In this document: positions 33,165-43,909 of the stretch, in pieces
Layout: each line of letters begins with the position of its first letter
Numbering within the stretch: the stretch's first letter is position 1
Source of the DNA: Panonychus citri
Taxonomy: Eukaryota; Arthropoda; Arachnida; Trombidiformes; Tetranychidae
NCBI RefSeq assembly: GCF_014898815.1
Contig: NW_026515540.1
Location: forward strand, 2,232,001-2,296,000
DNA: 64,000 bases
Reading direction: 5' to 3'
The notes under the pieces: generated by a model
The model's database searches: none
What the model was told of the DNA's origin: nothing
The model's input: only the letters and a program-made list of their open reading frames with translations
Position numbers and translations under genes: made by a program

Positions 33165-34121
33165 TTCCCAAAAGTTACTGTACAAAATGAGAATCAAACT
33201 AATCAAGACAAATGACCAAATTGAACGATTCATACTGAACTTTTATCGATCAATTCAAATTTCTATCGAAAATTAGTAAAAAGTAATTCCAATTGAAAAA
33301 TGATCGAGAAAATATCATGAGCGGAATTAGATTATTGTTCCCGCTAATTTGTTTCGAACCACTTGTTGTCAAGGAGACAATTTTCTCTTTCTCTTTGGAC
33401 TTATCCGAAATGTGTAGTAAATACTACATACTACTCTAGATAGTATTTACTAGATAGAAAATACTTAAAAGTAGCATCCGAATCACCTACTAGTTAGAGC
33501 GCCATCTATCGTAATTAGATTCAACTAAGGTTTAATATTCCAATTTTACATCAGCATTAAAACATCAATTAAAGGATTATTTAACTTTTTTATTTATTTT
33601 AATTAAATTATAAGATCTAGTACTGCCGGAAATTAATCAAATCTTATTTTTAAAAATAATTAAATAAAATTTTTGTTTATGGCGGGTTCATTTTTCATTA
33701 AAAACAATATGTAAAGTCTTTGTTTACCTTAGCAACCCAAAAGTAGTGTGAGGGGATGAAAAGTAGATGAGCAAAATCACCGACTAGATTTCCACCCCTA
33801 TACTATCCCTAATGCCATGGTAACCACTAAATAGTTTAGTGTAAATTTTCAGATTCGGACAGTACTACTTGGGCGGAGCTACTAGTTAGTGTTAGCAACT
33901 AGTAAAAACTACTCATTTCGGATAAGTCCTTTGTTTACAATTTTGTCTCTTGAAATTCAAGACTTGAATTTACATTGATTCAATTTCTTGTTTTCTATTC
34001 TTATTACTGTTCTCCTCTGAATTTTTAGTAATTTCAGTTTAATTGTGTGTTGTTTTTGATGAATAATCGAAGATTGTTTTAATTGTCCAAACCAAATTAT
34101 CTATTCCAATGTCGGATTCAA
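33165..34121 (+). repeat. Duplicated calpain-7 promoter/leader region
   Basis: Matches 20395-20775 closely, including GAACGATTCATACTGAACTT, ATCATGAGCGGAATTAGATT and the leader up to ATGTCGGATTCAA. It is split by the element at 33397-33929. After the fifth codon position similarity to calpain-7 ends abruptly. Confidence 0.85.
33397..33929. mobile_element. 533-bp non-autonomous inverted-repeat element (MITE-like)
   Basis: Ends are perfect 16-bp inverted repeats: GGACTTATCCGAAATG at 33397 and its reverse complement ending at 33929. Similarity continues to about 22 bp with one mismatch. Comparison with the empty site in the calpain-7 promoter (CTCTTTGTTTAC near 20613) shows duplication of TTT on insertion (33394-33396, 33930-33932). 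There is no ORF inside. Subterminal parts hold repeated TAGTA/TACTA palindromes. A 3-bp duplication suits PIF/Harbinger- or CACTA-type transposases; the superfamily is unproved. Confidence 0.85.
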
Positions 34122-34522
34122 CCGGGTTTCGAAACCATTCATTCTTTGAATTTACTTCTGATAATGATGAATACAAATCTGTTTATCCTCGTGTAGCAAA
34201 TTTATACCTTCAGAAAATGTATGCACTTAACCTCGCCCCAGTACGGGTTGAACCACCTGTCGTATTGAATGAGCTTCAGATCGCAATGATAATGCTACAC
34301 TTTGGAAACACTACACATTTATGTTGGGTACCACGTATGGATTGGTTAATGCTACTCACTGTCGTACAAGCTTTTGAGCGTGATCGAGGTCATCGCTGGA
34401 CAATTGAGGAAGTTCGACGTGCTTACTATGATTTGTGTTCTTGTTTCAATCTTGTTCTTGAAACTCCAGCCCAAAAGGAACATGCTATGAGAGTCTTGGA
34501 AAGTCAAATGGCACAACTTTAA
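34109..34522 (+). CDS. Chimeric hypothetical protein driven by a copied calpain-7 promoter
   Basis: A 137-aa frame whose leader, start codon and first four codons (MSDS) are those of calpain-7; the rest is unrelated. The unique part is globular-looking and mixed in charge, with several Trp, Tyr and Met and an alpha-helical stretch around GHRWTIEEVRRAYYDLCSCF. There is no signal peptide, membrane helix or motif I recognise. Codon use looks like a real gene, with no low complexity. Its origin could be a captured exon of another gene or a captured retroelement or viral fragment. Whether it is transcribed depends on the copied promoter tolerating the 533-bp element about 180 bp upstream. Confidence 0.6.
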   Translation: MSDSTGFRNHSFFEFTSDNDEYKSVYPRVANLYLQKMYALNLAPVRVEPPVVLNELQIAMIMLHFGNTTHLCWVPRMDWLMLLTVVQAFERDRGHRWTIEEVRRAYYDLCSCFNLVLETPAQKEHAMRVLESQMAQL

Positions 34523-34741
34523 TTTTCTTGTATGGATAATCCATAATGGATTAACTTTCATTTATTATTTAATACTTTCTTGGTGATTTTTATTATACTT
34601 TTTTACAATCAAAATCACACATCATTAACAATCATAATCAAAATATGACCTGAAGTTTGTTGTTGATCATCATCAGAAATAAATAATGACCTCAACCTTT
34701 AGTCCTGCCTTAATTGTGTGTGGTTAGTTTATTAAGCAAAG

Positions 34742-34749
34742 TATATAAG
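34742..34749 (+). promoter_or_regulatory. TATA box, tryptophan-rich peptide gene 4
   Basis: TATATAAG in the family promoter block; leader exon donor GTAAAT near 34827. Confidence 0.7.
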
Positions 34750-34933
34750 ACGAAAAGATTTGGTTGTGAATTATCACATTTCATTTGAATCTGTTCATCA
34801 AACAACAAGTGGTTTAGTTAACAAAGGTAAATCATCGTCTTACTTTTACTTGTTGATCTTTGTTACTAATTGTTAATAATTGTTACTAATTGTTTGTCTT
34901 CTTTTCGATTATTACAGAATTTTCTCAATCATC

Positions 34934-35161
34934 ATGAATTCAAAGATTTTAATCATCTCCCTTATTCTTGCTGCCACTCTTTTGGTGACTGAAGCCACAT
35001 TGAAGATCACTCTCCATAAGAAACACATCAGTTTACCAATTCCAACCAAAGTTTCATTGGGTTTAATTGGTCATGATGATTGGTGGAGTCAACCATCATG
35101 GTCATCATGGCCTTCATGGCCTTCATGGGGATGGGGATGGGAAGACAATAGCTGGTGGTAA
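34934..35161 (+). CDS. Secreted tryptophan-rich peptide, copy 4
   Basis: Same 75-aa precursor as copies 1-3. It carries one silent change (GCCACA for GCCACT) shared with copy 5. Its intron is shorter, and it lies downstream of the chimeric ORF. The downstream flank is hybrid: copy-3 type to about 35545, then copy-2 type. Confidence 0.85.
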   Translation: MNSKILIISLILAATLLVTEATLKITLHKKHISLPIPTKVSLGLIGHDDWWSQPSWSSWPSWPSWGWGWEDNSWW

Positions 35162-35539
35162 ATCATCAACATCAACATCAACATCATCAACAACAACGAT
35201 TATGATCACTTAATCTGCTCAATTGTCACCAATCACCAACATCATCAAGAATCTCAATGTAATTTTATCCTCATTGTAATAACATCAAACATCAAACATT
35301 CATATTGATATTTATAACATCATATTCATACAATCAATAAACGAGATTCAATTTAAAACAAAACAAAACTCCAATTTTTCGTTCAATTCTGTTCAAATCA
35401 ATCAGCAATGAAGAAGAACGCATTTGAAGTTAGGCTTGAAAAAATTTAAAGTTTTTAAAAAGTTCTTCGAATGACCTTCAAGTTTGTTCTTCTCTGAATA
35501 ACCTTTATGACCTTGAAATATGACAATTGAGTGTCAGTC

Positions 35540-35962
35540 AAACTTCATATTCATTCAATTGTCAATCAATAAATGAGATTCAGTTTAAAACATAAACGTC
35601 AACAAAATTTTGCCAATACTTATTTCATGTATTTTTAATGTAGACTTTGCGGATTTTATTCATATCAACACAATTCCAACAATCTACTAATACAAATTGT
35701 AATTATCTTACTGAGCTACAGTCTTGTAGACTTTAATAACAAAAAAACTTATACTTATCAAATGTTCCAGTAGGAATTAAATTAATATGAATAAACGAAA
35801 AGGTCGAGAAAACGAATCTGATTATCGAAGTCAATTTAATGTAATCAAATTACTTTCGAGTTCGTTATCATCCTGGTGATTTAAACTTTCAAAACTAACC
35901 AACATAATCAAGAATCTCAATAAAATTTTAGCCTCATTGTAATAAAATCAAAAATCAAACAT
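35540..35962 (+). repeat. Relic 3' ends of further tryptophan-peptide copies
   Basis: Two fragments recall the family 3' UTR without a coding exon. At about 35546-35600, CATTCAATTGTCAATCAATAAATGAG is followed by the copy-2-type flank. At about 35900-35960, ATAATCAAGAATCTCAATAAAATTTT leads to AAACATTC. They imply at least one more copy was present and was deleted during rearrangement. Confidence 0.5.
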
Positions 35963-36913
35963 TCGAAAATCAGAATCAACAACCACCAACACTGAGAATC
36001 CGATTTCAGGTTCATCTCAAAACGATTCATATGAATCTTCTGGAGCTTGGAAGCGAACATCATTTTCAGAGAAACGATTAACTGTTATTGGAACATCTAG
36101 TTACTCTCGTGAAGAATTAGCTGTGATTAAGAAAACCTCTGTCATCAATGGATTAGAGTATTTACCTTTTCTTACAATTGATCTAAAAGAAAGGTTTGCC
36201 TTTCCGTTACCTTTCACTGATAAAATTGGTCAATTAACTTTATCAAGTAGACAGAAACAATGTTTCCACCGATGGCCAATACTCATGGATGTTGGCAAGC
36301 GGGGTCAGGACCAGCGAAAGATTTGTACAATATCGGTGAGAATCCACAATTTGCTTTGGACGTTTCCAGTGATTCGACATCAGTTTGGGTTCTATTGACT
36401 CGGCATATTGTCGATAAACAAGATTTCGCTCAAAATCGTGAATTCATCACTTTAGTTGTTTACAAAGGAACCGAAAAAGTTTATCTACCCTTCGATCCCG
36501 CTCCTTATATTGACGGAGTCCGAATCAATAGTCCACATTATCTATGCAAGATTAACATTCCCGAAGGTGGAGCAACCAAATTCGTTCTGGTCATTTCTCA
36601 ATATGAGAAGACGACAACCATTTATTACACAATCAGAGTTTATTCACCTGTTCTGTTTACCTTTAAACGATTAAATGAATCCTATCAATATGTTGAAAAG
36701 ATAACTAATGGTTCATGGGATGAATCAACTGCCGGTGGTTGTCCCAATTTCCCGTTAACATATAAACTCAATCCCGTTTATTTACTTGATGTCAAAGGTG
36801 CCAATGAGGCAACGAATGATCTTCTCATTGATCTTAAAGAACCAATGACTTCAACATCTGATGGAATCAGAGTCGAAAACGATGAAGGAATCAAACCGAT
36901 TGTAACTGATTAG
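35962..36913 (+). pseudogene. Truncated calpain-7 duplicate lacking the protease core
   Basis: Starts within calpain-7 exon 2 (at the codons near SESTTTNTEN) and follows it almost exactly to about 36270. It then jumps to sequence corresponding to about 22684 in exon 4. The jump removes about 980 bp with the catalytic Cys, His and Asn and two introns. It continues to about 36840, after the DLLIDLK codons, and then diverges to non-calpain sequence and a stop at 36913. At the point where the full-length gene has its 2-nt loss, this fragment keeps the open frame. The frame changes at the internal junction: the 5' part is open to 36267, and the 3' part from 36260 is a separate frame of 217 codons. 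Probably non-functional as a protease. Confidence 0.85.
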
Positions 36914-37214
36914 AAAGTTGATCAAAAACAAGTAAAAAAATTGGTTCCAAAAGTTACTGTACAAAATGAGAATCAAATTAATAAAGACAAATGGCCAAAT
37001 TGAACGATACATACTGAACTTTTATCGATTTCTGATGAAAATGAATTTTAATCTTCCAACGATAAGAAGCTAATTTATTATGAAACCGGATCAATTTTGA
37101 TTCGAGTATCAAGATCAATGTGACAATGATAACGTTTATTAGATTTGTTTGGTTCTTCCTCAATTCGCTCATGTAATTGTTTTAAAATCTATGGTACGAA
37201 AAACCAAGTCAATT

Positions 37215-37690
37215 GTTAACAAAAGTTAATTGTAACTGACCAATATTGAAGGTTAGAGGCCAAGAGTGAGAACAAGATTGTTAATTATGATTAGAAAGTA
37301 ACCTCAATGATCAAGGTCAAATAGAAGATAAAATCTCGATTTGAATACTCTGAAAGACATTGAAGGTGAACAAATTAAATTGATTCGATTTTAAGTTAAT
37401 TATTCAATTAAATAGATTACTAACTAATTTATAATAGAAACTATTGAAACATATTCGTATAGTGTGAATCAATTTAGCTGGAAGATTTTTAATTGTTACT
37501 TGATTGTTTCCCCGACTCGAGGGTAAACTGATCTGAAGGCGTTTCTAATGTTTGTTTGTTTCGATTTACTTTCATTTACTTTAATTCACTTTCTTTATAT
37601 TTTTTTTAAGAAAATCAAAATATGACCTGAAGTTTGTTGTTGATCATCATCAGGAATAAATATCCAATTGGTTTTTGGTGGTCATTCATA
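37215..37690 (+). repeat. Upstream block of copy 5, copy of 18240-18720
   Basis: Near-identical to the DNA ahead of copy 3. It follows a third fragment of the calpain-7 upstream region at about 36905-37030. Confidence 0.75.
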
Positions 37691-37746
37691 ATGACCTCAA
37701 CCTTTAGTCCTGCCTTAATTGTGTGTGGTTAGTTTATTTAGCAAAG

Positions 37747-37754
37747 TATATAAG
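37747..37754 (+). promoter_or_regulatory. TATA box, tryptophan-rich peptide gene 5
   Basis: TATATAAG followed by ATGAAATGATTTAG; same promoter block as the other copies with slight divergence (ATTTAGCAAAG for ATTAAGCAAAG). Confidence 0.7.
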
Positions 37755-37928
37755 ATGAAATGATTTAGTTGTAAATTATCACATTTCATTTGAATCTTTT
37801 CATCAAGCAACAAGTGGTTTCATTAACGAAGGTAAATCATCGTCTTACTTTCACTTGTTGATCTTTGTTACTAATTGTTACTAATTGTTTGTCTTCTTTT
37901 TTATTGTTACAGAATCTTCTTAATCATC

Positions 37929-38156
37929 ATGTTTTCAAAGATTTTAATCATCTCCCTTATTCTTGCTGCCACTCTTTTGGTGACTGAAGCCACATTGAAG
38001 ATCACTCTCCATAAGAAACACATCAGTTTACCAATTCCAACCAAAGTTTCATTGGGTTTAATTGGTCATGATGATTGGTGGAGTCAACCATCATGGTCAT
38101 CATGGCCTTCATGGCCTTCATGGGGATGGGGATGGGAAGACAATAGCTGGTGGTAA
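37929..38156 (+). CDS. Secreted tryptophan-rich peptide, copy 5
   Basis: Same precursor with one substitution in the signal peptide (MFSK instead of MNSK). The mature peptide is unchanged. The downstream repeat unit is cut short about 150 bp after the stop, marking the right edge of the duplicated region at about 38310. Confidence 0.85.
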   Translation: MFSKILIISLILAATLLVTEATLKITLHKKHISLPIPTKVSLGLIGHDDWWSQPSWSSWPSWPSWGWGWEDNSWW

Positions 38157-38390
38157 ATCATCAACATCAACATCAACATCATCAACAACAGCGATTAAGA
38201 TCACTTAATCTGCTCAATTGTCACCAATCACCAACATCATCAAGAATCTCAATGTAATTTTATCCTCATTGTAATAACATCAAACATCATCAATAAATGA
38301 GATTCAATTTAATTCCGTTTCTTTTTGTTGGCATCATTTGCGTCTGAAATATTTTAATTTCTTGTCATTTATCAAAAATAATTAGTAAAT

Positions 38391-39043
38391 TTATTTGTTC
38401 TTCGATGTTTTCTTCGACAGTTGATTCTCTTTGATTTGCTTTTTAAATGTTCTCAACGCTATCGACATACAACTTTTGTTACATACACGAGCTAAAGCTC
38501 TCGTCTTTAGATCTCTTTGAGCTTCTGATGCTAAAATCGCCTTTAATTGAACTGCTTTGTTTTTCAATCCAAATCTAATCAAAGTCTCACTGTCAAGCGA
38601 TTTTACCATCCAAATAAACTCCGATAAAGATTTACGTTGCTTCTCAAATCGTGTCTGAGACGCTGGATTATTACTAAAAGAAAAAGAAAACAAAAAATAA
38701 CAATTAATAATGAGAGAAACAAGAAAAAAAAATACTCATACCAAGTCTTTTTCATATCTGATAATTGTTTGATCCTTTTTTTAGTAGTGGCAATTAATTG
38801 TCTCTTAGCATCTCTACAAGCATTTCTCAATGGAGTAAACTAGAAAAAAAATCATAATCAAATCATTAATCAACATTTAGAAACAATTGTCAAAAAAAAC
38901 AACAACAAAACTAACAACAGAAATTTGAAAATTCACTTTCTCAGTGAACTGATTTTCATTTTACTTACTCTGAGATCAACTTTATGTGTTTTTGGTTGTT
39001 CCCGTTTTTGATCCTTGCTGGTCCTCGATTGTTGATCCTTCAT
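38391..39043 (-). CDS. Small basic helical protein, family unknown
   Basis: Three exons on the minus strand (39043-38969, 38839-38742, 38673-38391) join in frame to give about 151 aa. Introns have GTAAGT and GTATGAG donors and good acceptors. The protein is strongly basic (Lys/Arg-rich ends) and largely helical in composition, with no signal peptide or membrane segment. Cys residues are scattered (NNPASQTRFEKQRKSLSEF, LARVCNKSCMSIALRTFKKQ). I do not recognise it; a nuclear, nucleolar or ribonucleoprotein factor would suit the charge. It is head-to-head with SRP68 across about 540 bp, which may be a shared promoter. Confidence 0.7.
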
Positions 39044-39585
39044 ATTCCAGGTTAAATATTAACAATAAAATTGCACAAAAAGAAGAAAAAAATCAATTAA
39101 AATAGTCAAATTAATTCACAAACAACTGCAATTGGAAACGATGGTAAACTCAACATGCTTTTCACAAAAGTGTTTACAGAACCACTTGTTTCCATAGTAA
39201 CCGTAGTATCTTTGGATCCAAATGGATCTTTGAGTTTCTAATTTAATTTTCATTTCCGTTTTTCTGGATTAATTAAATTTAGACCTACTCATCTCAGGTA
39301 ATTGTTTGTTGAACAATTTAATCAATTAATTTCTCCAACAATCAGTCGAGTTAAAATCGGCAAAGTGTCAACCGATTGTAATTGAATTGATGGTGTTGAG
39401 CATAAATGGAATCAACTGATTGACTTATATGCTTTTTATGCTTTTATTTTTGAGAGCAAAAAAGTCTCAACGTGTAAAAGGCTGGACAAGAATCAAAACA
39501 TTGATCTAATTACAATTAATAGTGTTTTCTTTTTTGATTGATTATATTTTCTTTTGTGATATTTATCAGTTTACAATTTTCCATT
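39044..39585. promoter_or_regulatory. Divergent promoter interval between the basic protein gene and SRP68
   Basis: 542 bp between two divergently transcribed start codons, no TATA box evident, no coding signal. Confidence 0.45.
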
Positions 39586-41591
39586 ATGGTTTCTGGTAAA
39601 GAGATGGTTGAGGAACGAGAGGAAAATACCGAAAAGTCCGTTGCTTTTGAAGGTAAGCTCAATCTCTTTTCTCTTCATGTGTCAATCTAATTTAATTTTC
39701 GCCTTCTAATCTTGTCTAATTTTCTCTTGTTTTTTTGTTCTTATTTGGCTTTTCTTTGCTTCTGATGGTTAATAGTTTTACAGTTGATCAAAGAAGCTCA
39801 AAGTCAACATGGTTTGAAACATGGAGATTACCATCGGTACAGAGGTTACTGTTCTAGGAGATTGAGACGTATAAGGAAATCTCTGGGTATTGTTCAATCA
39901 TCTGGAACTCGCCATAGGTCAACCTTTACTCCTAAAAGAGTGAATAATGAGATGGTCATTAGTGCGGATAAGGCTAAAAAAGATCCAATTCGCTATCTGT
40001 ATATTCCATTGATGAACGCGGAAAGATGTTGGAGCTATGCTATGGCTCTGAAACAAGAGGCCAACACTGAACCAAGGAAAAGGTTTCATTTGATTAGGAA
40101 ATTAAGGAAAGCAGTTATTCATGGACAGGAATTGGAACGTTTAACCAACGATGAGCCCAATTTTTGCGATGCCAAAACTAAACTTGAAACGCAAGCTTAT
40201 AGTGCTTATCTTAGTGGTTTACATTACTTTGAAACGGAACAATGGGCCAAAGCTTCAGATTATTTGAAAAAATCTCAAGCAATTTATGTTAAATTGTGTG
40301 AAGTGGTGGTTGATGATGAAACCTCTGCCTGGTATCGTCAGAAAGTTGATGAACTTAAGCCAACACTCAGATATTGTGCCTTCAATATTGGTGAACAAGG
40401 AATCAAAGCACAAGATTTCATTGATACACTTAAATTGGAATCACCGGACTTTGAAGATGAATTCCTGTCTTCCAAATTGGATCAATTAATTTTACAAACT
40501 CGTGAACGACAATCAGCAACCCTTAGTGAGGTCTCTTGGTTGGGTAAAACATTTGCAGTGAAACAGGAAAAGATCCGCTCATTTTTACTCACTTATCAAG
40601 AATATAAATCGGTTGATTTTAAGAAAATGAGTCAATTGGAGAAATTATTGTTCGAATGTCGGGATTGTATTCAATTGGTTCGCGATGCAAATCAAGATAA
40701 ATCTCCACTCTATTGTTATCTTCTCTATTTACGATTAGACTTAACCCATCGACGGAATCTCTTCCTAATCAAAGAAACTGACAATCCTTCCGATTTGATT
40801 CGACCTTATGAAGTTCTACTGGGTACTCTTAATGACATCAAAGCTTTACCCTTGCGACAATATTTCAATTCGGAAGATGATATCGACGAGCTATTCAATG
40901 AAGTTAATAATCGCTCGATTGCATACAAAGCACTTCGTTGTTATTCAATCGCTAAAGTGGGTAAAATTGATTGGAAAGAAGCGATCGCTCTTCTAAACAA
41001 ATCAGCTCAATATTGTTCAGAATATTTAAAATCGGATCATAAGGATGAGGTAAATTGATGAGAAAAAAAAGAAGAAAAAAATCAAATCGTATCAATCAAA
41101 TTGATCTTTCTAACAAATGATTTATTTCATTTATTTCTGATTTTCCACAGGCATTAAGAAAACAAATCAAGGAACTTCAAACTAAAGCGAATAGCGAAAA
41201 GTTCAATATCCATGCTAATAGTTTAATCAAAGACACGGAGGCAGTACAAACGGAAAAAGATCAAAAATCGAAGGTAAATTCTCAATAACAATCTCATAAT
41301 ATCTTGATTCTAATAGTTTTTCCACTTCCTCTCTCTCTCTCTCTCTCTCTCTTCCCCTATTAGAAGCCCGTTATTGAAAGATTGGACACTTATCTATCAG
41401 CGTCTGAAGTGACCTCGGGTAATCTGAAAATGACCGATTTCCCACCTCAATTTCGACCTATTCCAAGCAAACCTTTGTTCTTTGACATCGCTCATAATCA
41501 CTTGAAATTCCCGTCACTGGAAAGTGAGATTGCCAATCAAAAATCAAGCGGTATCACAGGTCTGGTTAAAGGTTGGCTTTGGAGAAAATGA
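39586..41591 (+). CDS. SRP68: Signal recognition particle subunit SRP68
   Basis: SRP68 binds 7SL RNA with SRP72 in the particle that directs secretory and membrane proteins to the ER. Exons 39586-39652, 39776-41049, 41151-41273 and 41364-41591 join in frame to about 563 aa (human is somewhat over 600). The N-terminal RNA-binding domain is plain: IKEAQSQHGLKHGDYHRYRG, YCSRRLRRIRKSLG, MNAERCWSYAMALKQEAN and TEPRKRFHLIRKLRKA. The remainder is helical with TPR-like character, and the C-terminal exon ends in a segment with LVKGWLWRK, a feature of the SRP72-binding end. A CT-repeat precedes the last acceptor. The start codon is in a short first exon, the usual arrangement for small-intron genomes. 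Confidence 0.95.
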
Positions 41592-42075
41592 GAAAACAAT
41601 TTAACCATTAATAGTCCAATAATCAAGAAAACTTGATTATCAAATGATCAATTCGGTGAAGTTAATTTTTTTAATATAACAATATCCTAAAAGTATAATA
41701 ATATAATAACCTTATCAAGATATTATGATGTATCTGTAAACAAATAAACAAAACATTTTGGATTGTAAACATTTGGTGATTTGTTTTATATTAAATAGTA
41801 GGTGGAAAATAATGGGCTTATTGTGATTGTAGATTTTGATGATTTACGATGATAATTGCAAGTTAGAAAACAATTAAATTATACAAAAATATGAAAATCA
41901 TCATCATATTAAAAAGGTGAGAAATACTTGTAAGTCTTGGTCGAAATGATCATTGATTTTGATTGAGATTCTCATTTGGATATGTGAGTGTTTGGAACAA
42001 TAAGAAAAGCGCTTAATTGTGTTGGATGAGAAGTGCTGAATGTTAATTGATGAGCGAGTGATATTAAGGCAAATG
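41592..42075. other. Convergent 3' interval between SRP68 and the Ly6 gene
   Basis: About 480 bp of AT-rich DNA with AATAAA-like words, no coding signal. It probably contains both 3' UTRs. Confidence 0.45.
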
Positions 42076-43013
42076 TTAAATTGCTTTGAGGAAATAAATT
42101 AACGTGCTAATTGACAATAACAAAATGTTTGGCCCCATTGAGTATGATGAGTTACACCAATGATCAAGTTGACAGAAACAGTAAGTTGAATTGGTCCAAT
42201 ATTCCCTGCAGAAGAAATGAAAGAATACAGAATCAATTAGTAAATTAGCTTAATGAAACAATTAGTAATGTTGTTTACCTTTTAAGATCAAATTGTGAGA
42301 CACTATTCTCAACATAATTAGCTAATTTGTTAAGAGGAGCTGCTGGGCGACATCCTTCAAATGTATCACCAGGTATGTTTGTTTTGACACCAATAAGGTT
42401 TGATAGGCAATCTCTGGTTATCCGAGTTTCTCCTGAAAATGGAATGAATTAAATTAGAGTAATTAAGAAAGTGGTAAAATTTTAAATCCAATTGGCAAAT
42501 CAAGGAAAAGGGTGAATCTTATTTTGTTTCCAGTTCAATTGTTTGTGGTTCATTGTTTACCATCGGGCGCGTAAATTTTATCAACCATTACTTTCACCTT
42601 TTCACTTGATTACACAACTGATGCTAGTAAATTAATTGTTTCCAATTGGTGAACAAGATAAATTAACTAACCATCTCGTTTTTCAATCACTTTGACACAC
42701 ATATCATTGTCCTTTGGACAAGTAATTGATGAGTGTAACCACCAATCAACACCATCGTCACCACATCCTGGTTGAGTGGAGACACAACTGTAACACCAAA
42801 TGCTACAAGTGACTAGAGAAAAATAAAACCAAGACAATTAAGAAGGCAAGTAAAATTGAAAGAAAATCTCAGAAATTCAATCAGAGAAAAAATAATAATA
42901 ATCTTCCATTACTATTGTTTGAAAAGAAAAGAAAACATTTTCTTACCTGTTGGTATACAAAGAGTAATACCAATTAAACTGATGAAGATGAAAGTGAAAG
43001 GAGGTTTTATCAT
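42076..43013 (-). CDS. Ly6/uPAR-type GPI-anchored protein, quiver/sleepless-like
   Basis: Four minus-strand exons (43013-42947, 42812-42672, 42432-42279, 42205-42076) give about 163 aa. A signal peptide (residues 1-21) precedes a three-finger Ly6 domain that begins IWCYSCVSTQPGCGD. It continues with CPKDNDMCVKVIEK and RDCLSNLIG and ends YCFCQLDHWCNSS, the typical C-x-C...D-x-CN close. The C-terminus is hydrophobic (ILLLSISTLIYFLKAI), as expected for GPI attachment. Proteins of this type in insects (quiver/sleepless, boudin, crooked) modulate potassium channels, acetylcholine receptors or septate junctions. The exact orthology cannot be told here. The gene was only found by joining exons; each is too short to stand out alone. 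Confidence 0.85.
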
Positions 43014-43909
43014 CACTGATTCTATAATCAATCAACAATAGGTTCAAGTGAAGTGTTTAACTGTTTATAGAATCATTAATTACTCAATAAGATGTAAAGA
43101 TTAGTTGATTAATTACCACAAGAAAAAGTGAAATGTTTTTACAATTGGAAATTGGGAGGTGACCAAAAATTTACTTCTTTTGAATCTGAGGCGTGACTCA
43201 GGTGGAAATAGTCACTTGGCAACAAGCAGGTTCCTCTTTGGAAATGGAGACAATTGACCAGAGAATAATTTAGATTGACAATTAACATGGAATTAGTTAA
43301 TCATCAGCTAATTCTCCATGTGAATTCTCCACAATCGGAACCAAAAGTGATGTTCTTTTATTGGAAAGGTAAGTTAATCTATTTTCTTTTTCTAATTTTC
43401 TCTTCTCACCTTTGGATTGATTTTCTTTCCTATTAATGTTTTGTTATTTTCCTCATTCAACTGTTGATTTTTGATTAATTTGATTTCATTGCCGATTGAT
43501 GATCAATGTTTTCGCCATTTTTATCGGTGTAATTTTCTTTTCATTTATTAATTGTTGTCTTTTGTTTACTCATTTTCCGTTGTTTTCTATTTTGGTCTAG
43601 GTAATGATGGAAAGATTTAAACTGTCAGAGGAAATGGATTTCCGTTTTGGAATTTTCATTTTCTTCCATCTTTCACTTAATATTTACAATTATCCTGATG
43701 ATCTAAATTTAATTTCCTGATTAATAGCTCGTGATTATGGATATAGAAAAATGTATCCTATGTAAGGTACATTGGCAGTTCCACCGGAGACTTTTCTGTC
43801 TTCCTCTCAAACAACAGGATGTTAATTGGATAAAATTGATTGTCAAACTTTAGACTCTTCATTTAATTTTAAACATCACAAGAGTTTAATCAATTGTGTA
43901 AATCACACC
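43014..43909. promoter_or_regulatory. Divergent interval upstream of the Ly6 gene and the PFR-peptide precursor
   Basis: About 900 bp. A donor-like GAAAG|GTAAGTTAA at about 43370 and an acceptor-like TTTTGGTCTAG at about 43600 suggest a non-coding first exon for the plus-strand gene. No other coding signal. Confidence 0.35.
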
